Below are positions 37,241 to 46,100 of a stretch of 64,000 nt of DNA, one piece after another. The notes below the pieces were generated by a model, which was not told the origin of the DNA, made no database searches, and saw only the letters and a list, made by a program, of their open reading frames with translations. The position numbers were made by a program, and so were the translations under genes. The stretch lies in NCBI RefSeq assembly GCF_005049285.1, contig NZ_SOSC01000002.1, positions 248,001-312,000 of the forward strand. Reading direction: 5' to 3'. Numbering within the stretch: position 1 is the first letter of the stretch; each line of letters starts with the position of its first letter. This stretch comes from Halorientalis salina. GTDB taxonomy: Archaea; Halobacteriota; Halobacteria; Halobacteriales; Haloarculaceae.

Positions 37241-38349
37241 CACTTCTCGGCCACGATGCGCAGCACGTCCTCGTCGGCGAGTTCGTGGTCCCGACCGACC
37301 TGCTGGTCGTCGTGTTTGGCGCTCGCCCCCGAGACGCGGGCGAAGCGGAACCGCTCGTCGAAGCGGCCGCCGATCTCCCTGCACACGTCGTCGACGGTGT
37401 CACCCCGCCTGACGATCACCGGCTCCTCGTAGTCGACGCCCCGGCCGGGCTTGTCCATGTAGATGCGGATGAGGCCCAGTGCGTCCCAGATCTCCTCTTT
37501 GAGCGACTCCAGGCCCTTCTGTTCCTCGGCGCTGATAAAGACGGCCTCGTCGGGGTCGATGTCGTGTTCGCGGAGGCTCTCGTTGACCGTCTCGATGTAG
37601 TCCGGTTCGATGAGGTCGGCCTTGTTGACCGCGACGATGGAGGGGATGTACTCGCGATTGTCCATGACGCCGTCGATGAGGCGGTCTAGGTCGACCTGCT
37701 CGCCGACGGTCACGTCTGCGTTGATGAAGCCCTGATCGCGGAGGACCTCCTTGACGGTCCCCTCATCGATGTCGAGGTCGACGCTGCTGGTGACCGACAG
37801 GCCGTCTTTGCCCTTCCGGCGGATGGACACTCGGGGCGGGTCCTGGTCGACGCGCACGTTGTTCTTGTAGAGTTCCTCGTAGAGGCGCTGGTACTGATCG
37901 ATCTCGAAGACGTCGAGCATGAACACGACCAGATCGGCGGTACGGACGACCGACAGCACGGCCTGGCCGTCGCCCTTGCCGCTGGCCGCGCCCTCGATGA
38001 GACCCGGCACGTCGAGCAGTTGGATGTTCGCGCCGTTGTACTTGAGCATCCCCGGGTAGACGTCGAGCGTCGTGAACTCGTAGGCCCCCGTCTCGCTGTC
38101 GGCGTTGGTCAAGGCGTTGAGGAGGGTGGATTTGCCGACGCTGGGAAAGCCCACGAGCGCGACGGTGGCGTCGCCGTGTTTCTCGACGGCGTAGCCGCCG
38201 CCACCACCGGAGCTGTCCTGCTGTTCGAGCTTCTCCTTTTTCTGTGCGAGTTTGGACTTGAGTCGGCCGATGTGTGCCTCCGTCGACTTGTTGTACGGAG
38301 TCTCGGCGATCTCCTCTTCGATCTCCTCGATTTCCTCCTCAAGACCCAT
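37240..38349 (-). CDS. DRG-family GTPase
   Basis: A 369-residue Obg/DRG-type GTP-binding protein. An N-terminal coiled-coil (EEEIEEIEEEIAETPYNKST) is followed by G1 GFPSVGKST, G3 LLDVPGLIEGA, a lysine-rich insertion and G4 VNKADL, with a C-terminal TGS domain (IYMDKPGRGVDYEEPVIVRRGDTV...). DRG proteins are universal in archaea and eukaryotes and linked to translation. Its stop overlaps the following membrane-protein gene by 1 nt. Confidence 0.95.
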   Translation of the reverse strand: MGLEEEIEEIEEEIAETPYNKSTEAHIGRLKSKLAQKKEKLEQQDSSGGGGGYAVEKHGDATVALVGFPSVGKSTLLNALTNADSETGAYEFTTLDVYPGMLKYNGANIQLLDVPGLIEGAASGKGDGQAVLSVVRTADLVVFMLDVFEIDQYQRLYEELYKNNVRVDQDPPRVSIRRKGKDGLSVTSSVDLDIDEGTVKEVLRDQGFINADVTVGEQVDLDRLIDGVMDNREYIPSIVAVNKADLIEPDYIETVNESLREHDIDPDEAVFISAEEQKGLESLKEEIWDALGLIRIYMDKPGRGVDYEEPVIVRRGDTVDDVCREIGGRFDERFRFARVSGASAKHDDQQVGRDHELADEDVLRIVAEK

Positions 38350-38457
38350 TACCGGGTACTCGACCGTCCCGCCGCAAAAGCGCTTTCGTTGTCCCCAGTC
38401 ACGGACCGACCCGCGGTCCGACAGGATTTATACCCGAGCCACGGCAAGCGTCTCGGC

Positions 38458-38946
38458 ATGACGATTACGGAGTCCGATCTGCCGGGGGTCGGCAAGAAGT
38501 TCGAGATCGACCTCGACGACGAGTCCGAGCTGATCGTTCTCATCCACAACACGGGGAAACGCGAGGTGTTCCACCGGGCCGACCCGGACGCGGACTCCGA
38601 GAAACTGTTCGACCTGTCGGACGACCTCGCCCGGAAGGTCGGCTCGATCATCGAGGGATCACACTTCCAGCCGGTCGAAGCCGAGACCCAGGAGACCACG
38701 CTGCCGGGCGGCATCTTGCTGGAGTGGTACGAACTCCACCCCGGGTCGCCGCTCGTCGGGGAGACCCTCGAAAGTGCCGACATCGGAGCCGAAACCGGCG
38801 CGACCGTCGTCGCCATCCAGCGCGGCGACGAGACGATCGACAGCCCGCCGCCGGACACCGGCCTGGCGGAGGACGACACGCTGATCGTCGTCGGGACCCG
38901 CGAGAACTGCGCCGACTTCGAGTCACTGCTGACCGACGACGAATGA
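38458..38946 (+). CDS. KhtT-like regulatory subunit with TrkA-C domain
   Basis: A 162-residue soluble protein: an N-terminal KhtT-type domain (about residues 1-80, LIVLIHNTGKREVFHRADPDADSEKLFDLSDD) and a C-terminal RCK-C/TrkA-C domain (GGILLEWYELHPGSPLVGETL, ending IVVGTRENCADFESLL). TrkA-C domains bind nucleotides or ions and gate the partner transporter. The next gene but one is a CPA2 antiporter, so together they resemble KhtTU-type K+/H+ antiporters. Confidence 0.88.
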   Translation: MTITESDLPGVGKKFEIDLDDESELIVLIHNTGKREVFHRADPDADSEKLFDLSDDLARKVGSIIEGSHFQPVEAETQETTLPGGILLEWYELHPGSPLVGETLESADIGAETGATVVAIQRGDETIDSPPPDTGLAEDDTLIVVGTRENCADFESLLTDDE

Positions 38947-39008
38947 CCGGCGTGAACACGGGGGCATCGACCACGGACACAGCGACAGCGACGGCGGGAG
39001 GCGTCTGA
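38943..39008 (+). CDS. Possible 21-residue micro-ORF between the antiporter subunits
   Basis: ATGACC... overlapping the KhtT-like stop as ATGA, encoding MTGVNTGASTTDTATATAGGV and ending three bases before the antiporter GTG. It may be a real coupling peptide that carries ribosomes to the antiporter start, or chance. Confidence 0.2.
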   Translation: MTGVNTGASTTDTATATAGGV

Positions 39009-39011
39009 CGC

Positions 39012-40244
39012 GTGGCCGAGTTGTTGCTGGAGGTCGGCGTGTTGTTCACGGCGGTCGCGGCCGTGGGAGCGATCGCCAGCCGGGTCCGCCAGTCGGTCAT
39101 TCCGTTTTACATCGTGGTCGGGATGGTACTCAGCGAGTTCGTCGCCGGTCGCGCGGGCGTCCCGTACGTCAGCGAGTCCGAGTTCGTCTCGCTCGGCGCG
39201 GAGTTGGGGATCGTCCTCCTACTCTTTTTCCTCGGGCTGGAGTTCAACATCGACCGGTTGCTCGCAAAGCGCACTCAGATCGGGAAGTCGGGGACGATCG
39301 ACCTCCTGATCAATTTCAGCGTCGGCTTCGCGTTGGGCTGGCTGTTTTTCGATGCCGCCCTCCCGGCGTTCCTCGTGGCGGGGATCGTCTACATCTCCTC
39401 GTCGGCGATCATCACCAAGTCGCTGCTCGATCTCGGGTGGATCGCCAACAACGAGGCCGACGCGATGCTCGGCACGCTCGTCTACGAGGACCTCGTCATC
39501 GCGGTGTACATCGCGATCGCCTCGGCGCTCGTCCTGGGCGGCGGCGACGTCGGCGACATGCTGACGTCCGTCGGGACGGCGCTCGGGTTCATCGTCGTAC
39601 TGCTGGTCGTCGTGTACTGGGGGACGCCGCTGTTCTCGCGGCTCCTCGACACCGACAACCGGGAGTTCCTCGTCTTGCGTACCGTCGGCGTGACCGTCCT
39701 GGTCGCCGGGGTCGCGCTCGCACTGGGCGTCAGCGAGGCGGTCGCCGCGTTCTTCGTCGGCATGGGTTTCTCCGCAACCGACGGCGTCGCCCACCTAGAG
39801 GAGTTGCTCGAACCGCTCCGAGACGCGTTCGCCGCGGTGTTTTTCTTCTGGATCGGCCTCGTCACCGACCCGCTGTCGCTCGGCGGCGTCGTCGGGCTGG
39901 TCGCGGCGGCGGTCGTCGTCACCACGCCGACGAAGGTCCTAAGCGGCTACCTGGGCGGGCGCGCCTACGGGCTCGACGTCAAGCGCTCGACCCGGGTCGG
40001 CCTCGGGATGACGACGCGCGGGGAGTTCTCGCTCATCATCGCGACAGTCGCGATCACCGGCGCGAACACGGGCGTCCTCTCCGCGTCGCTCGCGAACACG
40101 ATCAACGCGTTCGCCGTCGGGTACGTCCTCGTCATGGCCGTGCTGGGAACCACCCTGATGCAGTACGCCGGCCCGCTGGAGCGACGGGCCGTCGAGTGGT
40201 TCGGCCACGAGAACGGCAGCGAGGAAGTCGCGATAAGCGACTAA
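39012..40244 (+). CDS. CPA2-type cation/proton antiporter
   Basis: A 410-residue membrane protein of the Kef/monovalent cation:H+ antiporter-2 family with about twelve helices. The conserved LGLEFNIDRLL and SSSAIITKSLLDLGW segments and FFVGMGFSATD stretch are seen. The likely start is GTG at 39012; no ATG exists between the previous stop and the conserved N-terminus. It lacks a cytosolic RCK domain, consistent with the separate TrkA-C subunit just upstream acting as its regulator. Confidence 0.92.
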   Translation: MAELLLEVGVLFTAVAAVGAIASRVRQSVIPFYIVVGMVLSEFVAGRAGVPYVSESEFVSLGAELGIVLLLFFLGLEFNIDRLLAKRTQIGKSGTIDLLINFSVGFALGWLFFDAALPAFLVAGIVYISSSAIITKSLLDLGWIANNEADAMLGTLVYEDLVIAVYIAIASALVLGGGDVGDMLTSVGTALGFIVVLLVVVYWGTPLFSRLLDTDNREFLVLRTVGVTVLVAGVALALGVSEAVAAFFVGMGFSATDGVAHLEELLEPLRDAFAAVFFFWIGLVTDPLSLGGVVGLVAAAVVVTTPTKVLSGYLGGRAYGLDVKRSTRVGLGMTTRGEFSLIIATVAITGANTGVLSASLANTINAFAVGYVLVMAVLGTTLMQYAGPLERRAVEWFGHENGSEEVAISD

Positions 40245-40303
40245 GCCGGGCACAGCGAACGATTCCGACACACCTATACGCCGAGATAGTGTCAGTGTAA
40301 CTG

Positions 40304-40504
40304 ATGCCCGACGCGGCGATGCTGCGCGACAGCACGCAAATCCTGCTCCCCGAAGCCGCCATCGAGGGGCTCCGGGACGAGCTAGAGGAACGGTTCACGC
40401 TGACCATCCTCTCGGAGGAGACGCAGGTGCGGATCGTCGGGAGCCCGGTCGAGATCAAGGCGGCCAGTCGGTTCCTCTCGCGCAACGGGATCTCGATCCA
40501 GTAA
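40304..40504 (+). CDS. Short conserved haloarchaeal protein
   Basis: A 66-residue soluble protein (MPDAAMLRDSTQILLPEAAIEGLRDE...). It resembles a small conserved haloarchaeal family that I recall from Halobacterium (VNG1110C-like). The alternation of helix and strand suggests a compact alpha/beta fold; function unknown. Confidence 0.65.
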   Translation: MPDAAMLRDSTQILLPEAAIEGLRDELEERFTLTILSEETQVRIVGSPVEIKAASRFLSRNGISIQ

Positions 40505-40682
40505 CCGAAACCTGTCGCCCAATTGGCGTTTTTTAGACGGAATACCGGTCTGAAAATTTCGGGGTGCGACGGTTCGTAGTGCCAGCTCCGGGCATTTCCG
40601 TATATCTATCAGGGATAATTCCACAATTTCCAAAAGATTTTTGATATTTGCGGACGAAGCGGAAGTCGAGTGAGTCGTAGGC

Positions 40683-41792
40683 TTGGATCCAGAGATCGCA
40701 TCAGGGTTCGGAAGTGAACAGACCGACACGGCGAGCGGGGAACGGGCGGGTTCGAAGGGCAGCCAGCGGTTCGAGAACCTGTTCGAGAACCTGCAGGACG
40801 CCGTCGTCGAGTTCGAGGTCGTCGAGGACACGCCGATCGTCCGTGCCGTCAACCCGGCCTTCGTTGAGCTGTTCGGGTACGAGCGCGACGAGATCCGCGG
40901 CAGTTCGCTCAACGAGTACATCGTCCCGGAGGTGTACGCGAGCGAGGCCGAGACGTTCGACACCCGGACGAACGACGGGAAACACAACAAGGCGGTCGTC
41001 CGCCGCGAGACGGCGTACGGTCTCCGCCGGTTCCTCTACCGGGGCGTCCCCTTCGAGGGCGCGGACGGTCGGCCGTTCGGGTTCGCCATCTACAGCGACA
41101 TCACGGACGAGACGCGGCGGGAACACCGGCTGCAGGTGCTCCACCGGTTGCTCCGGCACAACCTGCGAAACAACCTGACCGTCATCGACGGGCTGGCCGA
41201 CGAGTTAGCTCGGACACACGAATCCGAGTCGGTCGCGAAACCGGCACGCATGATACGGGAGCAGGCGACCGAACTCGGTCACCTCAGTTCGGAGGCCGGT
41301 CGCGTCCAGCGGATTCTCGACCGCTCGGCCGACGCCGACAGGACTGTCGACGTGGCACAGCTGTGTGACGGCGTCGTCTCGGAGTACCGCTCGGCCCATC
41401 CCGACGCCGAGATCGGGCTCGACGTTCCGGCGACGCTTTCGATCAGCGCGAGCGAGCACCTCGAACTCGCGCTCCAGCAACTCGTCGAGAACGCGATCGA
41501 GCACAACGACAGCCCAACGCCGCGTGTTCGCGTGAGCGGCCGGGAGACGACCGGCGAGACACACGACTGGGTCGATATTCGGGTGGCCGACGACGGCCCG
41601 CGTATCCCCGACGGGGAACAGCAGGTTATCGACACCGAGCCGAACGCGGATCAGCTCTCACACGGCAGTGGACTCGGGCTGCGACTGGTCCAGTGGATCA
41701 CCGACGCCGCGGGGGGCACGGTCACAGTCTCGGAAAGCGAGTTCGGCGGGAACCTGATCACGTTGCGGTTCAAGCGGTCCGGTCGCGCGTGA
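40683..41792 (+). CDS. PAS-domain sensor histidine kinase
   Basis: A 369-residue soluble kinase. A PAS domain (about residues 25-145: FENLQDAVVEFEVVEDTPIVRAVNPAFVELFGY) is followed by the haloarchaeal-type dimerisation segment with H-box LLRHNLRNNL and by a HATPase: N-box QLVENAIEHND, G1 VADDGPRIP, G2 GSGLGLRLV. The start appears to be TTG at 40683; there is no suitable ATG before the PAS domain. No response regulator is adjacent, which is normal in haloarchaea. Confidence 0.88.
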   Translation: MDPEIASGFGSEQTDTASGERAGSKGSQRFENLFENLQDAVVEFEVVEDTPIVRAVNPAFVELFGYERDEIRGSSLNEYIVPEVYASEAETFDTRTNDGKHNKAVVRRETAYGLRRFLYRGVPFEGADGRPFGFAIYSDITDETRREHRLQVLHRLLRHNLRNNLTVIDGLADELARTHESESVAKPARMIREQATELGHLSSEAGRVQRILDRSADADRTVDVAQLCDGVVSEYRSAHPDAEIGLDVPATLSISASEHLELALQQLVENAIEHNDSPTPRVRVSGRETTGETHDWVDIRVADDGPRIPDGEQQVIDTEPNADQLSHGSGLGLRLVQWITDAAGGTVTVSESEFGGNLITLRFKRSGRA

Positions 41793-41828
41793 CCCTCTCA
41801 CACGGATTCGTCGGTCGCAAAAGCAACC

Positions 41829-41835
41829 CTTAAAA
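41829..41835 (+). promoter_or_regulatory. TATA box of rpl11
   Basis: CTTAAAA about 28 nt before the ATG, the distance expected for a leaderless transcript of the ribosomal L11 gene. Confidence 0.5.
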
Positions 41836-41860
41836 CTGCGCCCGCGTGATACCGGAGTAT

Positions 41861-42349
41861 ATGGCTGGAACCATCGAGGTACTCGTCCCCGGCGGGCAGG
41901 CCAATCCTGGGCCGCCGCTCGGCCCGGAGCTTGGCCCGACGCCCGTGGACGTACAGGCAGTCGTCGAGGAGATCAACGAGCAGACCGCCGCGTTCGACGG
42001 CACGGAAGTGCCCGTCACCGTCGACTACGACGACGACGGCGAGTTCACCATCGACGTGGGTGTGCCGCCGACGGCGGAGCTCATCAAGGACGAGGCCGGC
42101 TTCGATACCGGTAGCGGCGAGCCCCAAGAGGAGTTCGTCGCCGACCTCTCGGTCGATCAGGTCAAACAGATCGCCGAGCAGAAACACCCGGACCTGCTGG
42201 CCTACGACCTGAAAAACGCCGCCAAAGAGGTCGTCGGCACCTGCACCTCGCTCGGCGTCACCATCGAGGGGAACAACCCCCGCGAGTTCAAGGAACTCAT
42301 CGACGAGGGCGAGTACGACGACGACTTCGCCGCGGAAGCGTCGGCGTAA
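41861..42349 (+). CDS. rpl11: 50S ribosomal protein L11
   Basis: A 162-residue ribosomal protein that binds the GTPase-associated region of 23S rRNA. The N-terminal signature GTIEVLVPGGQANPGPPLGPELGPTPVDVQ is diagnostic, and the C-terminus is acidic as in haloarchaea. The next in-frame ATG upstream (41846) is rejected because the TATA box leads to the ATG at 41861. In Halobacterium the L11 gene is transcribed separately from L1-L10-L12; the same layout is seen here, although a different gene sits between. Confidence 0.97.
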   Translation: MAGTIEVLVPGGQANPGPPLGPELGPTPVDVQAVVEEINEQTAAFDGTEVPVTVDYDDDGEFTIDVGVPPTAELIKDEAGFDTGSGEPQEEFVADLSVDQVKQIAEQKHPDLLAYDLKNAAKEVVGTCTSLGVTIEGNNPREFKELIDEGEYDDDFAAEASA

Positions 42350-42691
42350 CCCGACGCGACTCCGCGCAGTCCTGCAGTTCTCTCGGACCCGACCCACAGG
42401 TCAGGAGCGACGCGTTCTCGACGAGGCGTGTCGGGAAACCATGGCTTTCCACGGGTAGGCCGAGCTGTGGCTCCGTAATCCCGAATGAAACCACCCCGTG
42501 GGTCCGTAAGGGGAGTACAACAAAGCCGGCCGTCGGGGAAGCGGGACCCGAGGCATGTGTCCACCCGAGCTTGTGGCACGACCGACAGCAGCCGGGAGAC
42601 CCGGTGCCGAAAGGCAGCGGTCCGTCTCGCGGGTCGTGTCGTGGCAGCCAGCCACGAACGCCGGAACGGCCCGGGGACGGAGGGCGCAGTC
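42350..42691 (+). ncRNA. Structured non-coding interval after rpl11, candidate H/ACA-like RNA
   Basis: No ORF with halophilic composition fits this 342-base gap. It is dense in perfect stems, for example CGACGCG/CGTGTCG around 42408-42438, CCACGGG/CCCGTGG near 42448-42501 and GAGC/GCTC inside. A part reading GGCTCCGTAATCC ... GTAAGGGGAGTACAACA could form a pocketed stem with an ACA box. The span is approximate, and the ends of any RNA are not known. Some bases also serve as the leader of the GNAT-like gene. Confidence 0.35.
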
Positions 42692-43690
42692 GTGAACGTC
42701 CAGCGTCTCACGACCGGTGACGCCGAGACGTGGAACGGCCTCGTCGACCGATCACCGGCGGTCACCCCGTTCCACCGGTTCGGTGCGCTCTCGGTGATGG
42801 CCGCCCACAGCGGGACGACGCTGCACCCCTTGGTCGGCTACAAGGGCGAAGAGCCGGTGGGCCTCTTCCCGGTGTTCACCGTGGAGAAGGGGTTCGTGAC
42901 GGCCGCGTTCTCGCCGCCGCCGGACCTGAAGGTCAGCTATCTCGGGCCCGCACTGGTCCCCAGCGACGACCTGAACCAGCGCAAACGGGAGCTTCGACGG
43001 CGACGGTTCGTCGACGCGGTACTGGACTGGATCGACGAAGCGTTCGACCCGCGTTACCTGTCGGTCCGGACCAGTCCGACCCACGGCGACCCGCGCCCCT
43101 TCGACTGGCACGGCTACCGGACGAGGCCGAACTTCACCTACGTCGTGGACCTCCCGGACGACGAGTCCGATCTACTGGAGACGGTTACGAGCGACCTCCG
43201 ACGGAATATCCGACAGGGACGGGAGGCCGACTGCGAGATCGAGCGGGTGGGCGTCGAGGGCATCGAACCGATCATCAGCCAGGTCCGCGACCGGCACGCA
43301 GCACAGGGACTCTCCTACAACGTGACGACGGAGTTCGTGTGTGACCTCGTGACCGCGTTGCCGGCGGACTGTATCCACGTGTACGTCTGTCGGCGGGACG
43401 GAGCGTTCCTCGGCGGGAACGTCGTCCTCGATACCGCTGGGACCGCCTACGGCTGGCAGGGTCTCGCGAAGACCGACCACGACCTCCCGGTCAACGACCT
43501 CGTCCACTGGGAGGTCATCCGCGACGCCATCGAGCGCGGGGCGACAGAGTACGACCTGGTCGGCGCGAACGAGCGGCGACTGGCCCGATACAAGGCGAAG
43601 TTCTCGCCGCGACTCGCCCGGTATCACAGCGTCGAACACACGACGATGGTGACGAAGGCCGCAGCGGAGGTGTACAAGCGACTGCGGTGA
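42692..43690 (+). CDS. FemAB/BioF2-like acetyltransferase
   Basis: A 332-residue protein of the GNAT-fold FemAB/CelD-like group, with two halves: residues 1-150 and 160-330. The second half holds LRRNIRQGREADCEIERV and FLGGNVVLDTAGTAYGWQG, then LVHWEVIRDAIERGATEYDLVGANERR, the family core. Haloarchaeal members are often in cell-envelope or glycan-modification contexts; the substrate is unknown. Start is GTG at 42692: the 69 residues that could be read upstream are Arg/Pro-rich and overlap the structured interval. Confidence 0.85.
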   Translation: MNVQRLTTGDAETWNGLVDRSPAVTPFHRFGALSVMAAHSGTTLHPLVGYKGEEPVGLFPVFTVEKGFVTAAFSPPPDLKVSYLGPALVPSDDLNQRKRELRRRRFVDAVLDWIDEAFDPRYLSVRTSPTHGDPRPFDWHGYRTRPNFTYVVDLPDDESDLLETVTSDLRRNIRQGREADCEIERVGVEGIEPIISQVRDRHAAQGLSYNVTTEFVCDLVTALPADCIHVYVCRRDGAFLGGNVVLDTAGTAYGWQGLAKTDHDLPVNDLVHWEVIRDAIERGATEYDLVGANERRLARYKAKFSPRLARYHSVEHTTMVTKAAAEVYKRLR

Positions 43691-43753
43691 GGACCGACGA
43701 GGCAACGGGCGCGCTCGCGGGAGCCACGGGCGGGACGGTACGGGTTCGACGGC

Positions 43754-43842
43754 TTTAAGTTTCGCATCCGATTCTCTCCAACAGAACAGGCAAGCGCCTG
43801 TGACACGCCGTAGGAGCACTACGCGTACTACGGAGGTGGACA
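43754..43842 (+). promoter_or_regulatory. Promoter and structured leader of the L1-L10-L12 operon
   Basis: TATA-like CTTTAAGTT at about 43753-43761, then a leader with hairpin CAGGC/GCCTG (43787-43800), a CGTAG/CTACG stem (43809-43823) and a strong Shine-Dalgarno GGAGGTG 5 nt before the ATG. An alternative stem CCGTAG/CTACGG (43808-43833) would cover the first Gs of the SD. In Halobacterium the leader of this operon mimics the L1 site on 23S rRNA and mediates L1 feedback; the same is likely here. Confidence 0.55.
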
Positions 43843-44481
43843 ATGGCAGATCAGGACATAGAGCAAGCAGTAAATCGCGCACTCGACGAGGCACCGCCGC
43901 GGAACTTCCGCGAGACGGTCGACCTCGCGATCAACCTGCGCGACATTGACCTAAACGAACCGTCGAACCGCGTCGATACGGGGGTCGTCCTGCCGGCTGG
44001 AACCGGTCAGGAGACCAGTATCGTCGTCTTCGCGGAGGGCGAGACCGCCGTCCGCGCGGAGGACGCCGCCGACGACGTACTCGACGGGGATCAACTCGCA
44101 GAACTGGGCGACGACGACGACGAGGCCAAGGACCTGGCCGACGCGACCGACTTCTTCATCGCAGAGGAGTCCATGATGCCGGACATCGGTCGCTATCTCG
44201 GGACCGTCCTGGGACCGCGCGGGAAGATGCCGACCCCGCTGGACCCCGACGACGACGTGGTCGAGGTCGTCAACCGCATGAAAAACACCGTGCAGCTCCG
44301 GAGCAAGGAGCGGCGTACCTTCCACACGCGCGTCGGCGCGGAGGACATGGACGCCGAAAACATCGCCGACAACGTCGACGTCATCCTCCGCCGACTGCAC
44401 GCCGAACTCGAAAAGGGCCCGCTGAACATCGACACGGTGTTCGTCAAGACCACGATGGGCCCCGCAGTGGAGGTCGCCTAA
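43843..44481 (+). CDS. rpl1: 50S ribosomal protein L1
   Basis: A 212-residue L1-stalk protein. The conserved core includes [11 protein letters not shown] (residues near 125) and the acidic haloarchaeal surface. It binds 23S rRNA at the E-site stalk and in archaea represses its own operon through the leader. A strong SD precedes the ATG, unusual in this mostly leaderless genome. First gene of L1-L10-L12. Confidence 0.97.
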   Translation: MADQDIEQAVNRALDEAPPRNFRETVDLAINLRDIDLNEPSNRVDTGVVLPAGTGQETSIVVFAEGETAVRAEDAADDVLDGDQLAELGDDDDEAKDLADATDFFIAEESMMPDIGRYLGTVLGPRGKMPTPLDPDDDVVEVVNRMKNTVQLRSKERRTFHTRVGAEDMDAENIADNVDVILRRLHAELEKGPLNIDTVFVKTTMGPAVEVA

Positions 44482-44482
44482 G

Positions 44483-45529
44483 ATGAGCGCAGAACGCAAG
44501 ACCGAAACCATCCCGCAGTGGAAAAAGGAGGAGGTCGACGACCTCGTCGAAACGCTGCAGTCCTACGACAGCGTCGGCGTCGTCGACATCGCCGGCATTC
44601 CGAGCCGGCAGCTCCAGAAGATGCGAGCGAACCTCCACGGGACCGCCGAACTGCGCGTGAGCCGCAACACGCTGGTCGAGCGGGCGCTCGACGAAGTCGA
44701 CGACGGTCTCGAGGACCTGACCGGGTTCGTCAGCGGACAGGTCGGGCTCATCGGGACGAACGCGAACCCGTTCACGCTGTACCAGCAGCTCGAAGCCTCG
44801 AAGACGGCCGCACCCATCAACGCCGGCGAGGTCGCCCCCAACGACATCGTCATTCCGGAGGGCGACACCGGCATGGACCCGGGGCAGTTCGTCGGTGAAC
44901 TGCAGGCCGTCGGCGCGGAAGCGCGAATCGACGCGGGCTCGATCAAGGTCATGGCCGACTCCACCGTCCTGGAGGCCGGCGAGACCGTCGACGATCAGCT
45001 CTCGAACGTGCTGAGCGAACTCGGCATCGAGCCCAAAGAAGTCGGACTGGACCTCCGCGGCGTGTTCGCCGACGGCGTCCTTTTCGAGCCCGAGGAACTC
45101 GAACTGGACGTCGAGGAGTACCAGGCGGACATCGAGGCCGCAGTCGCAGGCGCTCGCAACCTCTCGATCAACGCCGTCTACCCGACCGCACAGACCGCAC
45201 CCTCGCTCCTGGCGAAGGGGTCCGGCGACGCCAAGTCCGTCGGCCTCCAGGCCGCCATCGAGGACGAGGAGTTCATGCCGGACCTCATCAGCAAGGCGGA
45301 CGGGCAGGTCCGTGCCCTCGCGGCACAGATCGACGACCCCGAGGCGCTCCCCGAGGAGCTCCAGGACGTCGCTGCAGCCGAACCGGCTGCTGAGGAGGCC
45401 GAGGAAGACGAATCGAGCGACGAGGACGAAGCCGAGTCCGAAGCGCCCGACGCGGACGCCGAGGACGACGCCGACGATGACGACGACGACGGCGACGCCG
45501 GCGACGCGATGGGCGCGATGTTCGGCTAA
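44483..45529 (+). CDS. rpl10: 50S ribosomal protein L10 (P0)
   Basis: A 348-residue archaeal P0-type stalk base protein. The N-terminal rRNA-binding part ([35 protein letters not shown]) is followed by the insertion domain and a long acidic C-terminal tail (from about residue 300, Asp/Glu/Ala-rich) ending in AMGAMFG. The tail ending is shared with archaeal P1/P0 stalk proteins and recruits translation factors. Begins 1 nt after the L1 stop. Confidence 0.96.
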   Translation: MSAERKTETIPQWKKEEVDDLVETLQSYDSVGVVDIAGIPSRQLQKMRANLHGTAELRVSRNTLVERALDEVDDGLEDLTGFVSGQVGLIGTNANPFTLYQQLEASKTAAPINAGEVAPNDIVIPEGDTGMDPGQFVGELQAVGAEARIDAGSIKVMADSTVLEAGETVDDQLSNVLSELGIEPKEVGLDLRGVFADGVLFEPEELELDVEEYQADIEAAVAGARNLSINAVYPTAQTAPSLLAKGSGDAKSVGLQAAIEDEEFMPDLISKADGQVRALAAQIDDPEALPEELQDVAAAEPAAEEAEEDESSDEDEAESEAPDADAEDDADDDDDDGDAGDAMGAMFG

Positions 45530-45560
45530 CAACTAAATACCACACCCACAACTACCAACC

Positions 45561-45908
45561 ATGGAATACGTTTACGCAGCACTCATCCTGAACGAGACGG
45601 GCGCAGAGATCAACGAAGACAACCTGACGAACGTGCTGGAGTCCGCACAGGTCGACGTGGAGGAATCCCGCGTCAAGGCCCTCGTGGCGGCACTCGAGGA
45701 CATCGACATCGAGGAAGCCGTCGAGCAGGCCGCGGCCGTGCCGGCCGGCGGCGCAGCAGCGCCCGCTGGCGGCGACGCCGAGGGCGAACTCGAAGAGGGT
45801 GGCGACGAAGACGAAGCCGAGGAAGCAGAGGAAGCCGAAGCCGAAGACGAGGGCGACGACGAGGACGACGACGCCGACGGCGAGGGCCTCGGCGAGCTGT
45901 TCGGCTAA
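45561..45908 (+). CDS. rpl12: 50S ribosomal protein L12 (P1)
   Basis: A 115-residue P1-type stalk protein. The N-terminus ([22 protein letters not shown]) is diagnostic; an Ala/Gly hinge then leads to a nearly pure Asp/Glu tail ending in GLGELFG, the motif that contacts elongation factors. It is the last gene of the L1-L10-L12 operon. A TATTTTAC stretch about 25 bases after the stop may aid termination. Confidence 0.96.
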   Translation: MEYVYAALILNETGAEINEDNLTNVLESAQVDVEESRVKALVAALEDIDIEEAVEQAAAVPAGGAAAPAGGDAEGELEEGGDEDEAEEAEEAEAEDEGDDEDDDADGEGLGELFG

Positions 45909-46100
45909 GTCAGCCACACCTCAGTTCTCACCATATTTTACCGGTCCCGAGCCGCGGCACCCGCGCTGCAGCGCCCGGAGCGAGCGGGCCGATACCGCCG
46001 ACGTCGCTCCGTTGACTCGTGTTATCAAAACTGAATTTTACACGGGGAGAATTAAGCAGACGGAGATGCCAGTCACCTGTGACTAGTGGTCGAACGATAG

